The notes under the pieces are model-generated. The model made no database searches. It was given only the letters and a program-made list of their open reading frames with translations, and was not told the DNA's origin. The translations under genes and the position numbers were made by a program. Below are positions 55,601 to 64,000 of a stretch of DNA of 64,000 bases, in pieces. Within the stretch, counting starts at the first letter, position 1. Each line of letters begins with the position of its first letter. This DNA comes from Paroedura picta. Its lineage: Eukaryota > Chordata > Lepidosauria > Squamata > Gekkonidae. The DNA is taken from NCBI RefSeq assembly GCF_049243985.1, contig NC_135383.1:29732442-29796441 (forward strand). Reading direction: 5' to 3'.

Positions 55601-58600
55601 TAAATCATTCAGGACGTTAAGGTAATCCAATGGGTGGGGAATGAAGACCAACACTTGTCCTTTGTAAGCGGGAATGAAACTCTGTGCTGTATGTGTATGG
55701 GAACAGGGCCCTGAAATCTCCTTAAGTTGAAAAAAGTCCTGATCTCCTATGCAAGGCCTTGTAACAGTGTACTAAATAGACAATTGGGCTGAATGTCTGC
55801 TGTGAGTTCTTTTCCAAGCCTCTCGGCATATTCACATATTTCGTTCCACCTTCTTTCAAGGAGTTCAGAGTGGTTTATACCACTCTCCTCCATTTTGTCC
55901 TCACAACAACCCTGTGAGGTAGCTTGGGCTGAGGGAGAATGACTACCCCAAGGTCACCTAGTAAGCTTTTGTAGTTGTGTGTGGGAATTTGAACCTGGGT
56001 TTCTTCCTGGTTCCTTAACTGCTGCATCGTGCTTGTTCTGAGATCCGTGTGGGGCATGTGGACTGACCTCATGGCCCTTCTTGAGAATTTTCCTTCAACC
56101 CTTGCTGCTGCTCTGTTCTGCCTGGCAATGCCATATGCTTATATTGTTGAATCATTGTTCTTCTGAGCCTTGTTTCCTCAAATGGATAACTTCATTTGGG
56201 GTCTCAAACCACAATCTTTTCTGGCTGTGCCCCGTGCCATTTTCTTGAGAGCCAGTTTGGTGTAGTGGTTAAGATTGTGGACTTCTAATCTGTCATGCCA
56301 GGTTCGATTCTGCGCTCCCCCACCCAGCCAGCTGGGTGACCTTGGGCTCGCCACGGCACTGAAAACTGTTCTGACCGGGCAGTGATATAAGGGGTCTCTC
56401 AGCCTCACCCACCTCACAGGGTGTCTGTTGTGGGGAGAGGAAGGGGAAGGCGACTGTAAGCCACTTTGAGCCTCCTTTGGGTAGAGAAAAGCGGCATATA
56501 AGAACCAGCTCTTCTTTCTCCTTCAGTAATCTCAGGGCTCTCTCAGCCTCATCTCCCTCACAGGGTGTCTGTGGTGGGGAGAGGAATGGGAAGGCGACTG
56601 TAAGCCGCTTTGAGCCTCCTTTGGGTAGAGAAAAGCGGCATATAAGAACCAACTCTTCTTCTTCTGCTGCTGTTTGAATTTGCTTCCTTTAGTTTATAAA
56701 ATGAACTCTGCCAGCATGGCATTGGATTTGAATTCCAGACTAACTCTTTTTCAGCTTTTGGAGATGGGACTTGGTATCATTGAGTGCCTTTTTCTTTGTT
56801 CTTGGTAGCCCTATCTCCTTTTTGCTTTGCTAATGATTACATAAAAAATAAATGCCTATAACAAATCTATATAGTGACATAGTGTTTTTGCTCCTCAGGC
56901 ACCTGTTTCCTGCTCCTTCTCCAATATTTGCGGGGGGAGCAAATGACCGATGGGTCAGAGCTGTGTCTTTTAGCCACGATGGACTCCACATTGCATCTGT
57001 TGCTGATGATAAGTACGTATGTCCAAGGGAGTTGAATTCCTTAGGGTCTTGTGGCAGAGAAAAACAAGGTACCTCTTTAAATGCCCAACAGTGATTGGTT
57101 TAAGCAGATGAGGGGAGTAGATTAGTTGAGTGTAGGGTTCTAGTGCCTTGACTTAGATAGCCCTGGCTATATTTGGATGGGAGACCTACATGGCATACCA
57201 GAGTCTCTTGCCTTGAAAAACCGTCAGCTGTGATTTGATGGCAAAACGAGGGTTATATTAACTGTGGATTTGTTCAGGAGGGGGTTTTCCTAAAGGGAAA
57301 GTATCATTATCATATTTATATCATCTAACTTCTGCATTTTTGTCTAATATGTAATCCTCCTTGAGGGTCTGGACTATAAATAGATTAAAGTTGATTAAAA
57401 GATTAGGGGATTAGAAAACAGAATTATTACTCTGACCCAAAGTAAGGAAGGGGAGGAGTTCATAGACCAGAGCCCTGCAACTCGGAATAAAGAAAATACA
57501 ACCAGTCCTGAAGAGGATAAGGAGATTGACCACAATAGGGAGCCTCTGCAGACAGTTCGGAAAAAGACTCAACGGCGAAGAGCGAGACAGTTCTCGGGGC
57601 CTTTGGAGCTCCAGAATAGATTTCAGGCCCTTGCAGAGGAGGTGCAAGGGTCAACAAGGGAAGAGGTTCCAAGACAAAGTCTAAGACAAAGGGAAGAGGC
57701 CACGGGGACAGAAGGAAATGGAGTAGAGAAGAAAAAAAAAGGAGCGTACTGGTAATTGGAGACTCCCTGCTAAGAGGAATGGATCGCCATGTGGCTGGGC
57801 CCGACCCCCTAACCCGAGAGGTGTGTTGCTTGCCAGGGGCGAAAATTACAGATGTTTCAGAACAGCTGCCCAAACTCCTCAAATCTACGGATCGCTACCC
57901 ATTTGTGATGGTCCATGTGGGAACGAATGACATGTCCCTTAATACCATGCTCCTATTAAAAAAGACTATCAAGATCTGGGGAGGAAGCTCAAGCAAATGG
58001 GGGCACAAGTGGTATTCTCTTCAATCTTGCCTGTCAAGGGAAGAGGAAGATAATGGAGGTGAATCAGTGGCTGCGTAGTTGGTGCCGGCAGGAGAGATAT
58101 GGTTTCTGGGACCATGGGATAGGCTTTCTTGAGGAAGGCCTACTAGCACCTGATGGACTGCACTTATCGAAACTGGGGAAGAATGTGTTTGGCAGGAACC
58201 TGGGGAGATTCATCAGGAGAGCTTTAAACTTAAACCACTAGGGGAAGGAGACGATCAACATAGGGAGTGTATGGAGGGTAAATGATCGGAGGCAGCCCAA
58301 CCGGCAAGGCCAGCTCATAGGGAACCAAAAGTAAAATGATTCAGATGTCTTTATACTAACGCCTGAAGCATGGGCAATAAAAAGGAAGAGCTGGAACTTC
58401 TCATGCTGATGGAAAGGTATGATCTAGTAGGCATCACAGAAACTTGGTGGAATGATTCTCATGACTGGAATGTAATGGTGGATGGATATGAACTGTTCAG
58501 AAAAAACAGAATAGATCGAAGAGGTGGAGGAGTGGCACTGTATGTGAGGAAAGGGCTTACCTGTCAGGAAATTCTAGTGAAGGAGAGCATATCTACAGTG

Positions 58601-60845
58601 GAAAGCATCTGGGTGAAAATAAGCAAGGGGAAAACAAACAGTGTGGTGGTTGGTGTCTGCTACCAACCGCCTGACCAACGAGAGGATGTGGATGCTGCAC
58701 TTTGTGAACAGCTTGAGAAAATATCCAAACGGCAGGACCTTGTCATCATGGGTGACTTCAATTTCCCAGATGTGTGCTGGGAAACAAACTCTGCGAAGCG
58801 TCCTCAGTCATGCAACTTTCTGACCTGCCTGGCTGAGAAATGGTAGATGAACTCACAAGAGGTTCAGCCATACTGGACTTAATACTGACCAACAGGCAAG
58901 AGTTGGTGGATGAGTTGAAGGAGGTGGGGACCCTAGGGGGAAGTGACCATGTCCTCATAGAATTCCTTTTGAGATGGGGAGCCAAGGAAGCTTGTAGCCA
59001 GACGCAGATGTTGGATTTTCGTAGGGCAAACTTTAATAAACTCAGAGACATGATGAGTGTCATACCATGGACGAGAATGCTGGAAGGGAAGGGAGCATGT
59101 GAAGGGTGGGCGCTACTCAAACAAGAGCTATTGCATGCTCAATCAATGACTATTCCAGAAATACGAAAACACTGCAGGAGCTCTAAGAAGCCTATTTGGA
59201 TGAACAGAGAACTTCATGAGGAACTAAGAAAGAAAAGTAAAAAGTTCAGGAAATGGAGGGAAGGACAGAGCTCTAAAGAAGAGTACCTACAGGTTACTAG
59301 GCACTGTAGATCAATCATCAGAAAGGCCAAAGCTGAGAGTGAGCTAAGATTGGCCAGGGAAGCCCATTGTAACAAGAAAAGATTTTTCAGTTATGTGAGG
59401 AGCAAACGTAAAGTAAAGGAGGCAATAGGCCCACTGTTGGGTGCGGATGGACAATCTCTTAACGGAAGATGCAGAGAAAGCAGAAAGGCTTAGTGCCTAT
59501 TTTACATCTGTTTTTTCCCACAGGTCAAGGTGTTTAGGCACATCTAGAGATGGCCGTAGCCAAAGGATAGTGTCTGGGTGACAGGTTAACATGGATAGAG
59601 AGGTTGTTGAGAGACTTTTAGCTGCACTGGATGAGTTCAAATCCCCTGGTCCGGATGAAATGCACCCGAGTGCTCAAAGAACTTTCCAGAGATCTTGCAC
59701 AGCCCTTGTCCATCATCTTCGGAACCTCTTTTAAGGACTCCCTTAATATCTGCTCCATTATCTTACCCACAACAGAGGTCAGACTCACTGGTCTGTAGTT
59801 TCCCGGGTCATCCTTCCTCCCTTTTTTGAAGATCAGAATAACGTTTGCTCTCTTCCAGTCCTCCGGGACATCTCCAGTCCTTAAAGAGGTCCTGAAGATG
59901 ATGGACAAGGGTTGTGCAAATTCTCTGGAAAGTTCTTTGAGCACTCTCGGGTGCATTTCATCCGAACCAGGGGATTTGAACTCATCCAGTGCAGCTAAAT
60001 GCCTCTCGACAACCTCTCTGTCCATGCCAGCCTGCCACCAGACACTATCTCTTGGCTACTGCCATCCCTAGATATGCCTAAACCTTTTGACCTGTGGGAA
60101 AAAACAGATGTAATATAGGCTCTGAGCCTTTCTGCTTTCTCTGCATCCTCCGTTAGAGTTTGTCCATCCGCACCCAACAGTGGGCCTATTGCCTCCTTTA
60201 CGTTTGCTCCTCACATAACTGAAAAATCTTTTCTTGTTACAGTGGGCTTTCCTGGCCAATCTTAGCTCACTCCCAGCTTTGGCCTTTCTGATGATTGATC
60301 TACAGTGCCTAGTAACCTGTAGGTACTCTTCTTTAGAGCTCTGTCCTTCCCTCCATTTCCTGAACATTTCCCTTTTCTTTCTTAGTTCCTCTTGAAGTTC
60401 TCTGTTCATCCAAATAGGCTTCTTAGAGCTTATCCATTATTTGCTTTAAAATATTTTTTTTCAATTTCAAGTAAGTTCACAGCTAATTATAAAATGATAA
60501 AAACGGCAAACAGAACAAACAAGCCTGGAAGGACGGCATAGGCATGGGCTTTCCAGTTAGAATTTCCCCACAAAAAAGGCCCTGTCTGTGAGCATCCAGA
60601 AGGGCTTTGTGAAGGAGGTCAAGCTGTTCTGTGACACCTGTTGAGGCTGTTCCTTTTTGAATGAACCATGAATTTGGTAGGAAGTATAGGAGCTGCATGA
60701 GCACTGGCAGCTTCACTTCCTAGTTCTGTTCTTGCAGGTTGGTGCGATTCTGGAGAATTGATGAAGACTATCCTGTGCAAGTTGCACCATTGAGCAACGG
60801 GCTTTGCTGTGCCTTCTCTACTGATGGCAGTGTTTTAGCTGCTGG
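43666..60845 (+). CDS. WSB1: WSB1, WD repeat and SOCS box protein 1 (exons 1-8, partial)
   Basis: Eight coding exons join in frame with consensus splice sites: 43666-43705, 44212-44380, 44892-45160, 51887-52018, 52440-52540, 55335-55507, 56899-57012 and 60738-60845, giving 368 codons plus 2 nt. The product starts [11 protein letters not shown] and reads [69 protein letters not shown] and [18 protein letters not shown], matching human WSB1 closely. WD40 repeats fill about residues 100-360. The final ninth exon, which should code about 52 residues including the SOCS box, lies past the window. WSB1 is the substrate receptor of an Elongin B/C-Cullin E3 ubiquitin ligase; the WD repeats bind the substrate and the SOCS box binds Elongin. 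Exon 3 is preceded by a poly-C tract. Introns 3 and 7 are swollen by mobile elements. No damage is seen in the coding exons. Confidence 0.95.
44098..44142 (+). repeat. GGGCTT hexanucleotide repeat in WSB1 intron 1
   Basis: Seven units of 'gggctt' in a row lie 70 bases before the exon 2 acceptor. G-runs every six bases could form a G-quadruplex. Confidence 0.85.
45420..45647. mobile_element. hAT-type MITE, 228 bp
   Basis: Left end CAGTGGTCCGCAACG and right end GGTTGGGGACCATCA are inverted repeats. The 8-bp target copy ctctgttg flanks it (45412-45419 and 45648-45655). The GC-rich interior has no coding role. In WSB1 intron 3. Confidence 0.88.
45700..45905 (-). repeat. CORE/MIR-like tRNA SINE, old
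   Basis: 'caaggtcatccggtgagc', 'gaattcaaaccctagc' (B-box complement) and 'cctgaccactgctcc' follow the MIR-type pattern on the minus strand. Confidence 0.6.
45965..46185. mobile_element. CR1 3' ends in opposite orientation
   Basis: 45965-46115 is a CR1 3' UTR on the plus strand ('gggttgggctagatggtcc'). 46116-46185 is a short CR1 end on the minus strand ('catctagtccaaccctctgc'). Confidence 0.75.
46368..47661 (+). mobile_element. SPIN-like hAT transposon with foreign interior, 1.29 kb
   Basis: The left end CAGTGGTTCTCAAC and its following 250 bases ('cctttaatatagttcctc', 'agcatagtgattaatcac') and the right end ('ccctgtgaaagtgtcg', 'gagaaccgctg') match the SPIN (Space Invader) family, known for horizontal spread among tetrapods. 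Flanks ggttaagg and cattaagg share six of eight bases, as a decayed 8-bp target copy. About 800 bases of interior (46745-47560) do not look like SPIN and code nothing recognisable. In WSB1 intron 3. Confidence 0.82.
47870..49391 (-). mobile_element. CR1 LINE endonuclease and RT segment, cut at both ends
   Basis: One open minus-strand frame (49375-48116, 419 aa) reads [42 protein letters not shown] and more. A second (48119-47826) continues with [29 protein letters not shown] and NRTQRVVVN, where similarity stops. One frame break lies near 48117. It has neither the CR1 3' end nor the start of the endonuclease. Confidence 0.9.
49597..49925. mobile_element. hAT-type MITE, 329 bp, inside Helitron H4
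   Basis: Ends CAGGGGTCCCCAACC and GGTTGGGGACCGCTG; perfect 8-bp target copy ccttagag at 49589-49596 and 49926-49933. GC-rich with 'gcgcatgcgc' words inside. Confidence 0.92.
50000..50314. mobile_element. hAT-type MITE, 315 bp
   Basis: Ends CAGTGGTCCCCAACC and GGTTGGGGACCACTG are perfect inverted repeats; target copy tcctaatc at 49992-49999 and 50315-50322. Only about 75 bases separate it from the previous hAT. WSB1 intron 3. Confidence 0.93.
50455..50625 (-). repeat. CORE/MIR-like tRNA SINE, old
   Basis: 'tttttattccaccttccc', 'agggatttgaacccagg' and similar blocks show the same plan as 45700-45905 and 55850-56040. Confidence 0.55.
50839..51719 (+). mobile_element. CR1 LINE 3' portion
   Basis: From 'tcctggggcctgtattg' through [30 protein letters not shown] and [15 protein letters not shown] to the CR1 3' end at 51719. 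Several frame breaks; same subfamily as 14320-15593. Confidence 0.9.
52541..55334 (+). other. WSB1 intron 5, no gene seen
   Basis: AT-rich intron with no clear repeat family and no open frame of interest. Confidence 0.5.
55850..56040 (-). repeat. CORE/MIR-like tRNA SINE
   Basis: 'cctcacaacaaccctgtgag', 'caaggtcacctagtaagc' and 'gaatttgaacctggg' are the MIR-type middle and B-box complement. In WSB1 intron 6. Confidence 0.7.
56247..56672 (+). repeat. tRNA-Sauria-L2 SINE with duplicated tail
   Basis: The head 'gagccagtttggtgtagtgg' with B-box-like 'ggttcgattctgc' is followed by the body and L2-type tail ending 'gcggcatataagaaccagc' at about 56512. A second tail copy without head follows at 56530-56672, nearly identical, so the element is tandemly extended. 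Confidence 0.88.
57135..57250 (+). repeat. 5S-rRNA-derived SINE with RTE-like tail
   Basis: 'tatatttggatgggagacc' is the 5S internal control region; 'tctcttgccttgaaaa' and 'tcagctgtgatttgatggc' form the tail. Opposite orientation to 13665-13815. In WSB1 intron 7. Confidence 0.8.
57395..59739 (+). mobile_element. CR1 LINE with ORF1 esterase and ORF2 endonuclease
   Basis: ORF1 remnants show the SGNH-esterase plan of CR1: [11 protein letters not shown] (57740-57780), [11 protein letters not shown] (about 57907-57940) and [14 protein letters not shown] (about 58145-58185). ORF2 follows from 58370: [47 protein letters not shown]. Several frame breaks are present, for instance near 58846 and 59490. 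It stops at 59739 where an inverted CR1 begins. Confidence 0.9.
59740..60433 (-). mobile_element. Inverted CR1 segment joined to the preceding CR1
   Basis: On the minus strand it reads [19 protein letters not shown] to [22 protein letters not shown], so it overlaps the same CR1 stretch as 59195-59735 on the other strand. The junction is near 59739-59740. It lacks both CR1 ends. Confidence 0.9.
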
Positions 60846-61847
60846 GTAAGTAGTGGTTTCTTAAAAACAAAAAACACTTTTGTTTAGTTTGGAGTTCCAA
60901 TAAAGTTCTGTTGAGTTTTCATGGCTGTAGGTTTCTTCAGTTGTCCAGAAAACACATTCTCTGGCATTTATAGTAAGGCAAACAAGTGAATCCGACAAGT
61001 ACATCTGTTGACCCCGACGGTCTGTCATGTGCCTGCTCACCTTGGCTGCAACACATGCACACACACTCACACAACGCACACTTCCAGCTCAGGGTGCTGA
61101 TGGAGCATGATGTGGTGTAAAGTGAGCCTTCATGCTCATTCTGGTGTCCTGAGGAGAGGTTCCCACCGTGCCCTTTTAAGGCAAGAATGTGGACCCACCA
61201 AGTACCTTGTTAGAACCGGGGTGCAATAGAGCAAGTACAGCGTAAAACCACTTCCCTCGCGCGGCCTCACGGGAGAGGTTAAAAGGAAGAAAAACAAATC
61301 AGGCAGATAGTAGGATGTTCAAGGCCACAAGGGTGGGGGGGGGGGGAGGTTTGAAAGGGGAAAGGAAGGGAAGGAAGCTAGGTGTAATAAACACTCTGTA
61401 GTAAATACACAGCAAACTAGATCTACACATAAAATAGAATCAGAACAAATGACAGAAGCACAGCATTCTGACTATGGCATGACTACTGTGTGTTTTTTGG
61501 CAAAAAACGGTGTGTTTTTTGGCATAAAAGAGCACCCAAAGTAGCTTAGGGAGGATTAACTGGGGCATAACCATGGCCGAAAATACTAAATTAGCAAGAT
61601 GGCAAGGTGATATTCATCTTAACCCAAGGACTTGCTTCCTCCCCCCCCTCCCCCCCACCATCCTCAACTGCAGACCAGGAGAGACCAAGTATGCTTTGCT
61701 GGAAGGCGGTTATTCTCTGAAGTTACCAGCTGACCAGCATGCCAAAGCTGAGCTGGTTGGGGTCCCTGCTTGGAAAGGAAGCCTCTGAGGGGCTCCGCTG
61801 CTTGCTGGACTCAGCTGGTTGATTTGCTTGTTGACCTTACAGTCCAT
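60846..61847 (+). other. WSB1 intron 8, no gene seen
   Basis: A poly-G/A tract lies at 61330-61350 and CA-type words near 61050. No repeat family is named with confidence. Confidence 0.4.
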
Positions 61848-62042
61848 AGAAGCATAAAATAATAAAGGTGGAAGGGATCTCCAGGGTCATTTAGTCGAAC
61901 CTCCTGCACAAGGCAGGAATTCAAAACTGCCTGCCCGCCCATAGTGACCCCAAATTTCATGCCCAAGTGATTCCCCCCCCCCAAAAAAATCTTCAGAATC
62001 CAGCCTGGCCTGGAAGGAAATCGTCTACCATCCCACAGGTTC
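61848..62042 (-). mobile_element. CR1 LINE 3' end
   Basis: 'aataaaggtggaagggatctc' in shortened form and 'tcctgcacaaggcaggaatt' to 'aaatcgtctaccatcccac' match the reverse of 45965-46115. Confidence 0.8.
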
Positions 62043-62110
62043 CAGGCTCTTTGTTACGAGGGCAGAAGGTGCTAATATATTTTTGAATTTGTTAAACATT
62101 TATCAAATGA

Positions 62111-62843
62111 CTAGGAAAAGAGCCCATTGTAATTCCAATACAATGGGCGCTAGAATGGGAAGGGAAGGGTAGCAAGCAGAAAGGGCAGCAAGCAGAAAAG
62201 GAGCGAACCTTACTGGAGCCGTCGTTGAGGGCTGGCGGGCGGCGGCGGCAGCTGGCTGGCGGCTGGCTTGCGTTGTTGGCGGCTGGCTGGCAGCGGCGGC
62301 GGCCATTTTTGGAGGTCCGTGGGAAGAACGGACGGGGGCTCCCTGGGCGGCGGCCTGACACGGTGAGAGGCGCGAAGCCGCCGTCCGTCAGGCCGCCGCC
62401 CAGGGAGCCCCGAGCGGCCGGCCAGCGTGCGGCTGCCGGGGACTCAGTAGCCGGCGGCCTGATGCGGCGGGAGGCGCTTCGCGCCTCCGGCCGCGTCAGG
62501 CCGCCGGGCAGGGACCACCCGCCAGCCGCGCTGCGTGCGGCTGGCGGGTGCTCCCTTGCCAGCGGCCTGACCCCTCGGGAGGCGCTTCGCGCCTCCCAAG
62601 GCGTCAGGCCGCCAGCCAAGGAGCAACTGTGAGCCGCGCTGTGCGCGGCTCGCAGTTGCTCCGGCAAGGAATTGGAGGGACCAATCGGCAGGCGCTTTGC
62701 GCCTGCCCATTGGTCCCTCCAATAGTCTGTCCGGGGGAAGGGGCCAATCGGCACCCTTCCTCATCCCGGACACAGCCCGCCTTCCAAGGGCTTACTGTTT
62801 TATTTAGTCCGTGGCGCCCGCGGCGCCACGGGCGGTGTACAGA
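62111..62843 (-). mobile_element. Non-autonomous Helitron, copy H1
   Basis: Minus-strand 5' end TCTGTACACCGCC after a host A; 3' end with hairpin (GCCCATTGTA/TACAATGGGC), spacer, CTAG and host T. 733 bp. The interior has three tandem units of about 105 bp (from about 62350, 62452 and 62560), each made of GC-rich palindromes such as 'gaggcgcttcgcgcctc'. Confidence 0.85.
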
Positions 62844-62849
62844 TATGAC

Positions 62850-64000
62850 CAGATCAGATACATTTATTTCAGTCAACCACCAGTACAAAATACAAAATAG
62901 TAAAACACTGTATGAGATTGATAAAAAGTTCTGAAATACTTCATGTGTTCAATAGATCTGTCCTAACCCTTCTACGTATTTAGCCAGGCACTTCTACATT
63001 TAATTGCTAATCCTTTAATTTGGCTTGTCTTGAAGTGGCCCTTAAGTCAATAAAGATGGAATACAGTAATTTCTGATGCAATTGGTTATAAATACAGTAA
63101 TCAAAAATCACATGTTCGGTGTTCTCAGTGTTACCGTCCTGGCATAAGCAAGTTCGTTCCTGGGGTGGAAGCTTATTATATTTTCCCTCTACCCATGCTG
63201 AAGGGAGAGCATTATAGCGCAATAATGTAAATGCCCTTCTAAATTCAGAGTTGTCAATATTAGAAAGGTAGGACATAAGAGATAATCTATTTAGAAGAGA
63301 GGTATCATACAGTGGGTTATTGATTCTGTTCAAATCATGCTGTCTTTCCACATCCTGTATTCTTTGCTTTACCAATTCTTTGGCATGGTCAAAACCCAAA
63401 GAGAGCAGAAATAGTTGGGATAGACCATAAAATCCTAACTTCCTGTTAATGGCCTGTACCCATGGAGCAGTAAATGCATCAAATAATATTAGGTAGGATA
63501 GACCCCTGGGAAGGAAGATCAGCCTTAGCCAATACAATATTGCAGCTGAACATAAGCTTGCCTCGACCGGGGTCAAACCTGACTCCACACACAGTGCAGC
63601 ATTAGGGACAATTGGGGGGAGTTGCAGAAGATTTGTCAAAAATTTGGTTTGGACTCTCACCAGGCAAATTGTATTGGCAGTGATTGTCACCAGGGGCTTA
63701 GTTTTGAATATTTTAAGAGCTGCTGGGACATTCCAACCTCCTTTGTTCTAATAGAACTTTAGTGTGGCACCTGCACTTTTTTGCACATTCAGAGCAATAT
63801 GGGCTACCTGAGAGTTCATAGATCCTGAAGCTTGAAATATGACACCTAGATATTTATATAACTTGTAGTTGTACAAGTAGCATTTAGGCGCTCCAAGTGT
63901 TTCTTAAGTTTCTTTGAAAAGACAACTATTTTTGTCTTGGAATGATTTACTTCAAGGCAGTTTTCATTACAGTAATCCATGTCTATCTTTTTTTCCAGAC
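62850..64000 (-). mobile_element. APE-class LINE 3' portion
   Basis: The minus-strand frame 63007-63690 (227 aa) includes FRRAFTLLRYNALPSAW and CLCQDGNTENTEHVIFDYCIYN, the C-terminal zinc knuckle. The 3' end has 'gactgaaataaatgtatctg', as at 23080-23098. The piece continues past the window end. Confidence 0.78.

Noticed and set aside
57135-57250. 5S rRNA gene
   Set aside because: Only the internal region is present, diverged and fused to a SINE tail.
57740-58240. Host esterase (GDS, GTND and DGLH motifs)
   Set aside because: This is the SGNH-esterase part of CR1 ORF1, followed by CR1 ORF2 in the same direction.
62111-64000. WSB1 last exon with SOCS box
   Set aside because: Searched by eye for the THDGSVYFWA coding block and the SOCS box after exon 8; only CR1, Helitron and LINE sequence are found, so the exon must lie beyond 64000.

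Overview
The window is vertebrate nuclear DNA, most likely from a squamate reptile (a lizard, possibly a gecko). Evidence for this is a very high density of CR1 LINE pieces ending in the amniote-type CR1 3' end, tRNA-derived 'Sauria' SINEs with RTE (BovB)-like and L2-like tails, 5S-rRNA-derived SINEs with an RTE-like tail, L2 and BovB pieces, SPIN-like and other hAT transposons, a Helitron family and Ty3/gypsy fossils. I see no bacterial features, no CRISPR, and no true tRNA or rRNA gene.

Two host genes are recognisable. NF1 (neurofibromin) exon 1 is at 17045-17104 on the minus strand, inside a CpG island. Positions 1-17044 are therefore the start of NF1 intron 1. WSB1 (WD repeat and SOCS box protein 1) runs on the plus strand from its own CpG island. 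Eight of its nine expected coding exons lie between 43666 and 60845; the last exon, with the SOCS box, lies beyond the window. The two genes are head to head, about 26.5 kb apart, and the interval between them is almost entirely transposable-element debris.

The most striking object is a 7,286-bp PIF/Harbinger DNA transposon at 4189-11474 inside NF1 intron 1. It has matching imperfect terminal inverted repeats, a 3-bp TAT target duplication, and three spliced genes that all read open. They are a DDE transposase (424 aa, plus), a Myb/SANT-like protein with a coiled coil (220 aa, plus), and a second, different Myb/SANT-like protein (396 aa, minus). Harbingers normally carry one transposase and one Myb-like gene. 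The two Myb genes share 84-nt phase 1-1 linker exons, suggesting common descent.

Layout: 1-4188 CR1 pieces and old repeats; 4189-11474 the Harbinger; 11565-14190 an inverted LTR-like pair, LINE, L2, 5S-SINE and BovB pieces; 14320-15593 CR1; 16780-18020 NF1 promoter island with a row of NRF1-like boxes; 18146-21600 CR1, hAT and Helitron; 21600-32560 LINEs with SINE insertions around a Gmr1-like gypsy fossil; 32640-37230 a second gypsy fossil; 37345-42000 fold-back repeat, Helitrons and CR1; 42830-44400 WSB1 promoter island; 43666-64000 WSB1 with introns holding hATs, a SPIN-like element, a Helitron that appears to have captured CR1 sequence, a palindromic CR1 pair, SINEs and LINE pieces.

All family assignments come from reading the sequence and remembered family features; no database search was run.
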